Positions 52,697 through 61,580 are shown, numbered from the stretch's first letter. The stretch is DNA of 64,000 nt from Paraburkholderia acidicola (GCF_002362315.1 NZ_MTZV01000006.1:2232001-2296000), one strand, 5' to 3'. The notes: a model not told the origin generated them from the letters alone. Program-made: numbers and translations.

Positions 52697-53041
52697 GTGG
52701 GATTCACATTGGCTTCCAGAGTAGTCCAGTAGTGACTTGCAAACCCGCGTATAGCGGGTTTTTTGCTTTCTGGTTTGGTGCGCAGTCGAGGAATCCCGTG
52801 TCCGGCCTGGCTCTGGTGACTTTGTCGGTGGGTAAGTGAATGACGTTCACGCCAACTTCGGCGGCACAATGTGAATCCGGAGTCGGAAATTCCGATCATG
52901 AGTCGCGCGCTGACTACCTTTCGCTGAACGTCAGTCAGTTGCGGTGGTGTCAGGGTGCTGAATTTGAGCTCCGTGTAAGCGGGGTTTGAGAGACGTGTGT
53001 ATCGGGGGCGGGAGATCACATAAATTCCATACCCAGCCGCG
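52697..53041. other. Intergenic stretch after the tRNA, no gene seen
   Basis: About 345 bases between the tRNA and the convergent GMC gene. Apart from the terminator at 52741-52766 I find no convincing ORF, integrase remnant or direct repeat of the tRNA 3' end. Confidence 0.5.
52741..52766 (+). terminator. Intrinsic terminator downstream of the tRNA
   Basis: AAACCCGC / GCGGGTTT with a GTATA loop and a run of T. It lies 44 bases after the encoded CCA. Confidence 0.85.
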
Positions 53042-54616
53042 CTATTCAAAGCTGGGCTGCAGAGCAGCGAATCGCTCGGCCATGGCGGTTATGGTCAAGC
53101 TTGGGTTGACGCCGAGGTTGGCTGGGACACTTGAGCCATCCACCACAAAAAGGCCGGGCGCGCCGTGAACCTCATGCCGCGCGTCGATAACCGAGTCGGC
53201 TGCGGATTGACCCATCGGACACCCGCTCAGGATGTGCGCGGTCGTGGACTTCCCGCCAAGCGACTCGGAAAGAACATTCAGCGGTACGCCGCCGGCCTCT
53301 TCGGCAAATATCCGCGTGGCGCGATTGGCGATGGGCAGGTAGCTGGGACTCGCTTGGCCAGGCGGAATATGGCTGCTCAACACAGGCGAGAACGGCCACC
53401 ACCAGCGGCGACCATAGCGCAGGCTCAGTGCATTCTCGGCGTCCTGCATGACGGTGAGCACCGACACGTGTTTTTCCCAATCACGCATGAACATGTTGCG
53501 TCGTATCAAGCCGGGATTGCACAGGATCGACTTCAATGTCCTGAGAGCGCGGCGCCCGGGATGATTCCCGTCCACCATGGGTCCCAGGTAGCTTCGGAAG
53601 AACCGGTAGCCATGGTCAAAGCGGTTCTGGATGATGTGTGTCTGCGCATCGGGATGAAAATCGGTCGATATGGCCGTGCCGTCGCTGATGTCATCGTCGG
53701 ACTTGTGCAGGATCGCCGTGATGGCTTCCGAGTTGGTACGCACCGTCTGTCCAAGAGTCTGCGAAATCGCGGGCAGCGTGCGATACGTATCCCGGTTGCG
53801 GAACAGCAATTGAAGCGTTCCGATGACGCCGGCAGCGACAATCACTTTAGCCGCGGTGACTTCCTCGATCGTGCGACCTGACACGGGTGAGACCAGTGAG
53901 ACCCGGTAGCCGCCCTCGGACAACGCTTCAATGCGCTCGGCCTTACGTTCGGGAAGGATGTTCGCGCCGCGCTTCTCTGCGAGATACAGGTAGTTCTGGT
54001 AAAGACTGTTCTTCGATCCGTGTTCGCAGCCAGTCAGGCAGCCGCCGCAGAATACACACCCTTTGCGTTCGGGGCCGGCCCCATCGAAGTACGGATCAGG
54101 TGCTGTTTCGCCAGCCGTTCCGAAGTAGATCGCATTTGGAACCGGGCCGAAGCTGGACTCCGAGACCATGCGTCGTGCCGTGCGCCGGAGCAATTCATCC
54201 TGCCGCGTCTGGCGGGGATTTGTCGCGACGCCCAGCATGCGTCTTGCGGTGCTGAAGTGTGGCGCGAGCTCCCGGCGCATATCAATCCCGAGCCGCTTGA
54301 AGACGGGATCGTTGTAGAAGGCATCTTTCGGTTCCAGCATCACCGAGCCCCACACGATGCTGCCTCCGCCGACACCGACTCCTCCCACGATCAGGACGTG
54401 GCGAAAGACGTGCTGCACGAAATAACCACGCAGCCCGAGCCTGGGAGCCCAGAGCAATTTCGATAAGCCACTCTTTCCCGCCTTGATTTCCTCGGGACCG
54501 ATGCGGCGTCCCTGTTCGACCAGCGCCACACGCCAGCCTTTTTCCGCCAGCCGGAGGGCGGCGACAGAGCCGCCAAAGCCGCTCCCTATCACAAGATAAT
54601 CGTACTGGTGGGTCAT
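53042..54616 (-). CDS. GMC-family flavoprotein, cholesterol-oxidase-like
   Basis: 524 residues. FAD motif GSGFGGSVAALRLAEKG (~12), GGVGVGGGSIVWGSVML (~79; the cholesterol-oxidase-type glycine-rich loop), a CVFCGGCLTGCEHGSKNS cysteine-rich segment (~188) and C-terminal VVDGSSVPANLGVNPSLTITAMAER (~493). No signal peptide is present. Related proteins are cholesterol oxidases and other large-substrate GMC enzymes. The substrate is not known; the neighbouring lipase suggests sterol or acyl-lipid use. The cysteine cluster, unusual for cholesterol oxidase itself, could bind Fe-S. Confidence 0.85.
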   Translation of the reverse strand: MTHQYDYLVIGSGFGGSVAALRLAEKGWRVALVEQGRRIGPEEIKAGKSGLSKLLWAPRLGLRGYFVQHVFRHVLIVGGVGVGGGSIVWGSVMLEPKDAFYNDPVFKRLGIDMRRELAPHFSTARRMLGVATNPRQTRQDELLRRTARRMVSESSFGPVPNAIYFGTAGETAPDPYFDGAGPERKGCVFCGGCLTGCEHGSKNSLYQNYLYLAEKRGANILPERKAERIEALSEGGYRVSLVSPVSGRTIEEVTAAKVIVAAGVIGTLQLLFRNRDTYRTLPAISQTLGQTVRTNSEAITAILHKSDDDISDGTAISTDFHPDAQTHIIQNRFDHGYRFFRSYLGPMVDGNHPGRRALRTLKSILCNPGLIRRNMFMRDWEKHVSVLTVMQDAENALSLRYGRRWWWPFSPVLSSHIPPGQASPSYLPIANRATRIFAEEAGGVPLNVLSESLGGKSTTAHILSGCPMGQSAADSVIDARHEVHGAPGLFVVDGSSVPANLGVNPSLTITAMAERFAALQPSFE

Positions 54617-54638
54617 GGTGTCTTATCTAAAACGCCTG

Positions 54639-54680
54639 CCGTCACGCGCTCACGATGATGGATATCGTTGCGCGTGACGG
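54639..54680 (-). repeat. Long hairpin between the lipase and GMC genes
   Basis: CCGTCACGCGC and GCGCGTGACGG (11 bp, perfect) flank an inner ACGAT / ATCGT pair, all within the 76-base gap. Reading leftward it is followed by a short GTTTTAG, so it could be a partial terminator or attenuator. Confidence 0.5.
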
Positions 54681-54692
54681 TCGAAGCAGCTC

Positions 54693-56039
54693 TTAAGGAG
54701 CAGGAATCGAGGCTAGAGAATTGCCGACCGGGATCTGCCCGCAGTTTTGCGGTGCCGTGAGGTCCGCGAACCGTGCGTTGACCCACAGCAGCGTTTCGGG
54801 AATCCACACGAGCAGGGCATCGGGAGTATGGCTAAGGAGCGGAGTCTCACCGTACTGAACCTTGACCCCACGCGAGCAATAATCGCGGGCCAGGGTCCGG
54901 ACGTCACCAGCGATCATGACGCCATCGCCGGCACCGATACCGGGCTGGTTTCCTGGCGTACCCACGAGGTCGCCGCCGGTACCTTGCTGAATCAGCATCG
55001 GTGCTGACGGCGTACCGCCTGTTCCCATGGTCAGGTCATTCATCATTTTCGCGTACGCCGGGATCTGCTCCGGCGTTGGGTACTCCGGCTTCGCTATCGA
55101 GGCCCACGTCAGTCCGGGATACTGCGCCAGAACGTTGAGGAGCGAGTCCTTCTGCATCTGCCCGAAAAGAGCCTTGCCGTGGTCGTTAAGGTAGGGAGTG
55201 AGATCGACGTTGAACGCGCGTGAGATACCGATGAGTGCGGGCGGTATGATCCCCGCCCACACCAGGCTGCCATTGATGTAGCGCAGGTTGCGCGCCGGAT
55301 CGACCAGCACACCGCCCATCGATGAGCCAATGATGCGCCGGTCCACGTCGGGCGCGTAGGAGGGGGCCAGTTCGGCCGCCCACTCGGTCGCGATCGCGCC
55401 ACCGGAGTAGCCAACGAGGACGACTTTGGTGTTACCGGCCAGGCCAACCGCTGGCGAGTTAAACGTTGCTCGCAGGGAATCGAGCGTGTTCATACCGTAC
55501 TCGCGCCCATCGACGAGGTCGGCCTGCTGGCCTTCGGTATCGGAGATCACGATGCTGTAGCCCTGCAGCAGGAACGGTGCGATCAGTACCGTCTCGATGT
55601 TCGGGATCAATCCACCAAGGGTCAGTCCACCCGAGATCGCATAAGAGGGTTCGTCATTTGGGCTTAGTGAGTCATAGAACGACTGATATGAAATCAGTTT
55701 CTGTGGGCCGATGCTGAGGGCCGGCTGGATCACGGACGTCACGTTCACGGTCGGCTGCCCGAGTTGCCCGGTTGAACGGTACAGCAGCTGGGTGGTTTTG
55801 ATCGGCAGTGGAAACCCAAGGACGTGATACGGAACGGTCCGCGTCTTCAGTACCGTCCCGGGATTGATGTCTGCCAGAGGCGTACTGCCGGTGTACTGAT
55901 AAAACGGATCCTGGCCGGGTGGTACCCGTGCTTCCGCTGAACTCGTCGCTCCTATTATCGTCAGCGACGCAGCAACCAGTGCTACCCGCTGCCTCGCAAC
56001 AGCACGCCAACGACGCCCTACGTTTTTTGTCTCCGACAT
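54693..56039 (-). CDS. Secretory lipase-family enzyme
   Basis: 448 residues from ATG 56037-56039 with GGGAGCG upstream. The signal peptide occupies ~1-39 (basic NVGRRWRAVARQRVALV, then hydrophobic, ending SSAEA). The catalytic Ser is in KVVLVGYSGGAIATEWAAEL (~208, G-x-S-x-G), the Asp probably near GTGGDLVGTPGNQP-like sequence and the His late in LLSHTPDALLVW. It resembles the PF03583 secretory lipases. It is exported and hydrolyses ester lipids or related substrates. It is encoded upstream of the GMC flavoprotein on the same strand; a hairpin sits between them. Confidence 0.82.
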   Translation of the reverse strand: MSETKNVGRRWRAVARQRVALVAASLTIIGATSSAEARVPPGQDPFYQYTGSTPLADINPGTVLKTRTVPYHVLGFPLPIKTTQLLYRSTGQLGQPTVNVTSVIQPALSIGPQKLISYQSFYDSLSPNDEPSYAISGGLTLGGLIPNIETVLIAPFLLQGYSIVISDTEGQQADLVDGREYGMNTLDSLRATFNSPAVGLAGNTKVVLVGYSGGAIATEWAAELAPSYAPDVDRRIIGSSMGGVLVDPARNLRYINGSLVWAGIIPPALIGISRAFNVDLTPYLNDHGKALFGQMQKDSLLNVLAQYPGLTWASIAKPEYPTPEQIPAYAKMMNDLTMGTGGTPSAPMLIQQGTGGDLVGTPGNQPGIGAGDGVMIAGDVRTLARDYCSRGVKVQYGETPLLSHTPDALLVWIPETLLWVNARFADLTAPQNCGQIPVGNSLASIPAP

Positions 56040-56074
56040 CTCACGCTCCCAATGAGTCAGGCCCGTCATTTATG

Positions 56075-56114
56075 TAACATAATTGTTATTTTCAATATCA
56101 TAACAACGATGTTA
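56075..56114 (-). promoter_or_regulatory. Two palindromic operator copies upstream of the lipase gene
   Basis: TAACA-TAAT-TGTTA (56075-56088) and TAACA-ACGA-TGTTA (56101-56114) have identical 5-base arms and 4-base centres, 26 bases centre to centre, in a very AT-rich block 36-75 bases before the lipase start. This is the layout of a doubly bound repressor or activator site. Confidence 0.6.
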
Positions 56115-56526
56115 TTTTTAAAGAATGATGGTTTACTCTGTGCCACCTGGCGAGAACAGTCACTCCACCACCCATGGCCTAAGCCTGACGCTATACATCA
56201 CTTGGAAATGCAGGTTTTCCCTACACCGGGGTTGGCAGATTCTGTCAATAGAATGGCAGGGATGGATATAGGGGGATCACGTTATCGGCTCTAGGATCGG
56301 CCTGCAAACAGCGGACGAAGAGAATCAGGCCGAGAAAATTGGCCTACAAGAATTCAATATATTTTGCATTGCTTATCGATAATTTTCACTATGGATTCAT
56401 CCTCGTGAATACTCATTCGATAGCGTGCTAGACCAAGAACTAGCAAGGCGGCAGAAGACTCAAGCAACGTGTTGAGCTACCAGCTTAAAGAAAATATTCG
56501 GACCGAAATCAAGGGAGAGAGACGAG
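56115..56526. other. AT-rich intergenic region before the porin gene
   Basis: About 410 bases, much lower in GC than its surroundings. It holds the porin promoter region; an 80-codon ORF crossing its start (56052-56294) has no plausible RBS or family and was rejected. A GGGAGAGAGACGAG RBS zone precedes the porin ATG. No other structure is clear. Confidence 0.5.
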
Positions 56527-57618
56527 ATGAAAATGAAACGAGGATGGAACTCGATCGGCAAGGCTGCTGCACTGAGCGTGTGCTTGAGTAGTCCTGGTGG
56601 TGTTGCGCATGCGCAGAGTAGCGTCACGCTCTACGGAGTCGTCGACGCCGGGTTGCTGTACACGAGCAAGACCTTGAATCCTGCGACGGGCGGGAATGCG
56701 GGCCACCAGTTCTCGTTTCTCGATAGCGGCTCGGCTGCGTCGCGATTCGGTATCAAGGGTGCCGAAGACCTTGGGGGAGGCGTCAAGGCGATTTTCACCC
56801 TGGAGAGCGGGATCAGTACAGGCACCGGAGCGTATAGCAACTCCAACGGGAATTTCTTTGGCCGTCAGGCGTGGGTCGGTCTGACGGGGGGATTCGGTAC
56901 GGTGCAGGCAGGCTTGCAATATTCACCGTTCGTCCTTTCGCTGATCAACATGGATGCGCGCGACGTGTCGTACTTCGGCAGTGGCGCCGTGATCTACGTC
57001 GGTAGTGTCTACACAACGGGTCTCTTCAACCCGAATGCAATTTCTTATACGAGCCCGGTCATTGCGGGCTTTCAAGGTAGCGCCATGATGGCCCTTGGCG
57101 GTCAGGCGGGCGACTTTCAGGCGGGGCGGCAGTACAGCGGCCGGCTCAAGTACCAGTTCGACGGTTTGACGATCGATGCCGCGCTCTATAGCGGCAATGC
57201 GGGTGGGAGTGCCGCCACAGTTCCCGTGCCGAGCACCGTTGCGTTTACGGGCCGCACGATAGGCGCATCGTATCGATTCGGCGCGCTGACGCTCAAGGCG
57301 GCGTACATCAACCTCAAGATTGCGGGTTCGTTCGACAGCCGAGTCTATGAGGGTGGTTTCAGCTATCTTGTCACGCCCGCGCTGAATGTTGACGCCGGCG
57401 TCTGGTACACCCGCGACGGCAACAACACGACCAATCATTCGATCCTGGCGGGACTTGGCACGCAATATTTCCTGTCCAAGAGGACCGCGCTTTACGCGCA
57501 GGCCGCTTTCGTCAATAACCACGGCAAGATGAACACGGGACTGTCCATCAACGACGCACTACACGAAGCGCCTGGGTCGACTACCGGTGTCAATATCGGC
57601 ATTCGCCATACGTTCTGA
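56527..57618 (+). CDS. Outer-membrane porin, OmpC/Gram-negative porin family
   Basis: 363 residues. The signal peptide is ~1-29, ending VAHAQ; the mature protein opens SSVTLYGVVDAGLLYTSK, the start typical of Burkholderiales porins. Alternating beta-strand pattern continues to a C-terminal GIRHTF with final Phe, needed for Bam assembly. It forms a trimeric diffusion channel. It is convergent with the LysR gene (8-base gap) and divergent from the lipase gene. Confidence 0.92.
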   Translation: MKMKRGWNSIGKAAALSVCLSSPGGVAHAQSSVTLYGVVDAGLLYTSKTLNPATGGNAGHQFSFLDSGSAASRFGIKGAEDLGGGVKAIFTLESGISTGTGAYSNSNGNFFGRQAWVGLTGGFGTVQAGLQYSPFVLSLINMDARDVSYFGSGAVIYVGSVYTTGLFNPNAISYTSPVIAGFQGSAMMALGGQAGDFQAGRQYSGRLKYQFDGLTIDAALYSGNAGGSAATVPVPSTVAFTGRTIGASYRFGALTLKAAYINLKIAGSFDSRVYEGGFSYLVTPALNVDAGVWYTRDGNNTTNHSILAGLGTQYFLSKRTALYAQAAFVNNHGKMNTGLSINDALHEAPGSTTGVNIGIRHTF

Positions 57619-57626
57619 CAGGATCG

Positions 57627-58550
57627 TTATTTCCGGATCTCGACGAGCGGAAGACTCTCCGACAGAAAATCGATCAGCGCCCGCACCGACGGCAGCATGC
57701 CGCGCCGCGTCAGAAAGGCGAGATGGACTACCAGTTCCGGTGCGCTCCACTCTGGCAGTACGACTTGCAACTGGTCCCTGGCCAACGCGGCCAGGCATCC
57801 TACGTCCGGCAACATCGCGATTCCGAGCCCCTGCATGGTCGCTTGCACGACCGTTTCAAAATCGGTACTCGCGAGTACGGGACGATGCTTGACGATCGCC
57901 TGCTCGCCGGACGTTGCATGCAGCGTCCAGTCCTGGGCGTCCGTGACGGCGTAATGAAGCGTTCTGAGCCCCGCTAGTGCTGCCGGGTGTTCGGGAGGCT
58001 CGATGCTCGCCAGATATCGAGGGCTGGCGACCAGGATGCGCCTGCTGACGCCGAGCGGCTTGGTCACGACGTCGGGATCCATGTGCTCCGGAAGTCTGAT
58101 ACGCAAGGCAATATCGACGGGTTCCGTCCTGAGATCGACTGGCCGGTCGAGCGATAGCGCGTGTACCGACACATGCGGATAGCGCGCAATGAATTGCGGC
58201 AAATACGGCGCGAGATACACGTGTGTTGCCAGAATGGGGCAACTGATACGCACGAGGCCGCGCGGAGTACTGCTCACCATGTCGACGACGTCCTGCGCCG
58301 CCTGTGCCTCGGCCAGTAGCCCCTGGCAATGAGAGAAGAACTGCGCGCCGATTTCGGTCAGCGATACATGCCGGGTCGTGCGTTGCAGGAGCCGCACCCC
58401 GAGTCTTTGCTCAAGTGCGGCGAGTCGGGCGCTAAGTCGCGATTTAGGCACACCGGAAACACGCTCGGCGGCGGAAAACCCGCCGTTCTCGACCACCATG
58501 GCGAAATAACGAAGATCGTTCAGGTCGCTCAAAACTGCGCTGGTCGACAT
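57627..58550 (-). CDS. LysR-type regulator
   Basis: 307 residues. HTH FSAAERVSGVPKSRLSARLAALE (~25-47) and a C-terminal effector domain of the group that includes regulators of aromatic efflux and oxidoreductases. It diverges from a quinone-oxidoreductase gene over 114 bases that carry three TCCGATT repeats, so it most likely controls that gene, possibly with the following SDR. Confidence 0.87.
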   Translation of the reverse strand: MSTSAVLSDLNDLRYFAMVVENGGFSAAERVSGVPKSRLSARLAALEQRLGVRLLQRTTRHVSLTEIGAQFFSHCQGLLAEAQAAQDVVDMVSSTPRGLVRISCPILATHVYLAPYLPQFIARYPHVSVHALSLDRPVDLRTEPVDIALRIRLPEHMDPDVVTKPLGVSRRILVASPRYLASIEPPEHPAALAGLRTLHYAVTDAQDWTLHATSGEQAIVKHRPVLASTDFETVVQATMQGLGIAMLPDVGCLAALARDQLQVVLPEWSAPELVVHLAFLTRRGMLPSVRALIDFLSESLPLVEIRK

Positions 58551-58557
58551 TTGATTG

Positions 58558-58607
58558 TCCGATTCTAGATAACATTACGTCCGATTTTAGCAGCTAGATA
58601 TCCGATT
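58558..58607. repeat. Three phased TCCGATT repeats in the LysR/oxidoreductase divergent promoter
   Basis: TCCGATT begins at 58558, 58580 and 58601, i.e. at 22- and 21-base steps, two DNA turns. The AT-rich surroundings and the divergent LysR gene suggest multimeric regulator binding on one DNA face. Confidence 0.6.
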
Positions 58608-58664
58608 GATATTCGAATAATCTGCATTCCAGTTCAAAGAGGCCAGACCACGAGGACGACGGTA

Positions 58665-59609
58665 ATGCATGCAATTGCGCTCGACGCGCTGCGAACCCGG
58701 CCACAACACATGGAACTGCCGGTACCCGTTGCTCGAGCACGTCAGGTGCTCGTGAGACTGGAGGCCAGCGGCGTCAACCCGATCGACTGGAGGATCGGGG
58801 ACGGCGAATTCGAGGGGCGGTTGCCGCACGTATTCCCGCTCGTGCTGGGTGTCGATGGGGCCGGTGTCGTAGAGGCGGTCGGGCGGGGAGTGCAGCGTTT
58901 CAAGATCGGCGACCGCGTGGTGGGCCGGTTTCTTTTCGGGTACGTAGGGGGTGGCAGCTATGCGGAGTACGCAGCGGTCCACGAGGACGCGGTGCTCACC
59001 ACTTACCCCGCGTCGCTCGGCCCGGGTTGCGCAGCGGCGCTGCCGACAGCCGGCATCACAGCGCTTCAGCTCAGCCGGCGCCTCGACCTTGCGCCCGGGA
59101 GCAAGGTCCTGATTGTCGGCGCCACGGGTGGAGTCGGCATGTTCCTGATCCAGCTGGCGGTCATGAAAGGACTGCGGGTCATAGCAACGGCCGCGCCGGA
59201 TGCGCATGCACATCTGCGCGCGCTCGGTGTCGCGGCGCTCATCGATTACCGCGCGCAACCGGTCGTCGAGTGGCTCGACGGTCATTTCGTCAACGGCGTC
59301 GACGGACTGGTCGATCTCGTCAGTGAGGCACCGGTCTTCGCGCAGCACGTGGAGCATGTGCGGGCCGGTGGCATCGCGCTGAGTACGGTCGGAGCGGCGC
59401 GCGAAAACGAGCTTGCCTCGTGCTGGATCAGAGGCGGTAACTTCGAGGTCAACCCGACGACAAAGGATCTCGCCATCGTGCTGACCGCGGTTGCGTCGGG
59501 ACAGATGAAGGTTGAAGTTGAAAGAGAGGTTCCGCTGGCTCAGGCGCTGATCGCACTGGAAGCCAGCAGGACGGGCGGTGCTCGCGGGAAGACAGTGATT
59601 GTCATGTGA
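58665..59609 (+). CDS. Zinc-independent quinone/alkene oxidoreductase (MDR superfamily)
   Basis: 314 residues from ATG 58665 behind CGAGGA. The GroES-like domain has VLVRLEASGVNPIDWRIGDG (~28), typical of quinone oxidoreductases. The nucleotide-binding domain has VLIVGATGGVGMFLIQLAV (~148). The zinc ligands of true alcohol dehydrogenases are absent. It probably reduces quinones or enones with NADPH in the cytoplasm. It is divergent from a LysR gene and followed by an SDR gene after ~140 bases. Confidence 0.87.
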   Translation: MHAIALDALRTRPQHMELPVPVARARQVLVRLEASGVNPIDWRIGDGEFEGRLPHVFPLVLGVDGAGVVEAVGRGVQRFKIGDRVVGRFLFGYVGGGSYAEYAAVHEDAVLTTYPASLGPGCAAALPTAGITALQLSRRLDLAPGSKVLIVGATGGVGMFLIQLAVMKGLRVIATAAPDAHAHLRALGVAALIDYRAQPVVEWLDGHFVNGVDGLVDLVSEAPVFAQHVEHVRAGGIALSTVGAARENELASCWIRGGNFEVNPTTKDLAIVLTAVASGQMKVEVEREVPLAQALIALEASRTGGARGKTVIVM

Positions 59610-59746
59610 AAGGGCAGAAGCCGGTTCATCGCCATAACACAGCGCTGCACAAATTCCACGCAATCGCATTTGCCGATCCTCATATAGAGGACTGCAAATG
59701 ATGAATTAGAAGCCAAATTTTTCACACAATTCGATAGGAAAGCACG

Positions 59747-60490
59747 ATGTCAGACCTACTTGGTAAGGTTGCACTGGTCACTGGCGGTTCGCGCGGAATC
59801 GGTGCGGCGATCGCGAAACGGCTGGCTGCGGATGGCGCTGATGTCGCGATCAGCTATGCCTCGTCGCCTGCCAAAGCGGCGACTGTTGTGGCGGAGATCG
59901 AGTCGCTCGGTCGACGGGCGTTCAGTGTGCGGGCGGATCAGGGCCATCGCGGGCAGGTTGCTGGACTGATCAGGCAGGTTCACGAGTACTTCGGGAAACT
60001 GGACATTCTGGTGAACAGCGCGGCGGTCTTCATTACGGGCCCCGTAGACGATGCAAATGCAGATCTGGCGTCGTTCGATCGTCAGCAGGCAATCAACATC
60101 GACGGGGTAGTCACTGCCGTACGAACGGCTGTTCCGCTGTTGTCCGACGGCGGTCGAATCATCTCGATCGGCTCCACAGTGGCGGAGTCCACGCCGTTTC
60201 CGGGGTTCGGGGACTACGCGGCGACCAAGGCCGCGGTGGCTGCGTATACGCGTGCATGGGCACGCGATCTCGGCGCACGCCGCATCACGGTGAACGTGGT
60301 GCAGCCGGGTCCCATCAATACCGATGCCAATCCCGAGACATCCGATTTTGCACCGGTGGTCGCGAAGATGACGGCGCTCGGTAGATATGGTCAGCCGGAG
60401 GAGATTGCCGCAGCGGTAGCGTTCCTGGCAGGCCCGGATGCGAATTATGTCAGCGGCGCCACCCTGAATGTCGACGGTGGCCTTGCCTGA
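59747..60490 (+). CDS. SDR-family oxidoreductase
   Basis: 247 residues. Cofactor motif TGGSRGIGAAIAKRL (~13), NSAAVF (~90, NAG-type), catalytic Ser in IISIGSTVAES and Tyr/Lys in GDYAATKAAVAAYTRAWA (~157), and the C-terminal GPDANYVSGATLNVDGG pattern of 3-oxoacyl-type classical SDRs. It reduces or oxidises a hydroxyl/carbonyl with NAD(P). The substrate is unknown. It is located between the quinone oxidoreductase and the deacetylase-like gene. Confidence 0.87.
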   Translation: MSDLLGKVALVTGGSRGIGAAIAKRLAADGADVAISYASSPAKAATVVAEIESLGRRAFSVRADQGHRGQVAGLIRQVHEYFGKLDILVNSAAVFITGPVDDANADLASFDRQQAINIDGVVTAVRTAVPLLSDGGRIISIGSTVAESTPFPGFGDYAATKAAVAAYTRAWARDLGARRITVNVVQPGPINTDANPETSDFAPVVAKMTALGRYGQPEEIAAAVAFLAGPDANYVSGATLNVDGGLA

Positions 60491-60569
60491 TTCCCGGCGG
60501 ATAATCAAACGGCGGATCCGATGATCTGAAGCATTCCTTTCGCTTTCCTCTCAGGCAACAGGTAATGAC

Positions 60570-61580
60570 ATGACCACTCCCATTCCGGCAACCAACCCCA
60601 CCCACAGCGAGATCGATCTCGACGCAACCGGCAAGCACCTGGGCTATCTACGTCTGCCGCATGCCGTGCATCGCTCGACCTACGGCGGCTTTCCGATTCT
60701 GGTCGCGTCGATCCGCAACGGCGAGGGGCCGGTTGTGCTCGTGATGGCAGGCAATTACGGTGACGAGTACGAAAGCCAGATCATCGTGTCACAACTGATT
60801 CGCGAGATCGACATGCAACACGTGCGCGGCCAGCTGATCCTGCTGCCGATAGCGGACTTTCCGGCTGCTACCGCGGACACGCATACGGCACCGCTCGACG
60901 AAGGCAACCTGAAGCAGCGCTCTCCGGACAATGCCACCGGTACGCCAGCGCAGCTGATCGCCCGTTGCATCGAACACACGTTGCTCAAGCGTGCGGACTA
61001 TCTCGTCGATCTGCATTCGGGTGGCAGTTCGCTGTTGTACGACGCCGCGAACATGTTTGCGGTCGAACCGCGCGAGCGTGAAGAGACTATGCGCGTGAAG
61101 ACGTCGCTCGCCGCATCCGGTTTGCCGAAGGCGTTCCTGCGTGCGTCAGATGCAGTGATCAGTCTGGCAGCCGCAGGCAGGCAAGGGGCGATTTCGATTC
61201 TCGCCGAACTGGGCGGCGCGGGAATGTCGAGTGCCGAGCTGATTCGCGACGGGCACGATGACCTTCTGCACTTTCTTGGTTTCATTGGCGTGCTGCACGG
61301 CCCGCTTGTACCTGCACAACCGCCCACACAGACACGCTTCCTGTGTGTCGAAGGTTCCACCCGGTGTGTGCGTACGACGATGGCTTGTCCGAGCCGCTCG
61401 TCAAGGGGCAAAGGGTGGCACGTATTCACTCTTCCAGCACGTCATTGTGCGAGCCCTTTACCGTGCAGTCCGGCGGCGACGGCGAAGTGGCCTGCGAGCG
61501 CACGCAGGTTGTGGCGTAGTGCAGCGCGGCGCGGTGGCTGCCTGTTCCATCTCGTCGATCACGATTCGGAGTACGACTGA
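60570..61580 (+). pseudogene. Aspartoacylase/succinylglutamate-desuccinylase-like gene, apparently frameshifted
   Basis: The frame encodes 336 codons. Residues 1-~265 follow the AstE/DoeB-type deacylase pattern (FPILVASIRNGEGPVVLVMA, DLHSGGSSLLYDAANMFA, VAISILAELGG-like ISILAELGGAG). From ~61366 the expected sequence continues in another frame (CAYDDGLSEPLVKGQRVARI, then SGGDGEVACERTQVV to ~61513) and returns to the first frame at GGCLFHLVDHDSEYD. One base appears lost near 61365-61372 and one gained near 61511-61535. The motif normally GNHGDE reads GNYGDE, losing a zinc-ligand His. A degraded gene is the simplest reading; sequencing error is possible. Confidence 0.65.

Noticed and set aside
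52693..53041. Integrated island at the tRNA 3' end
   Set aside because: No integrase gene and no direct repeat of the tRNA 3' end were seen downstream; the next gene is a complete GMC flavoprotein on the opposite strand.
52588..53049. 153-codon open frame on the minus strand
   Set aside because: It crosses the whole tRNA and its terminator, and its product has no domain.
56052..56294. 80-codon frame upstream of the porin
   Set aside because: It has no plausible RBS, overlaps the palindromic control region and has no recognisable family.
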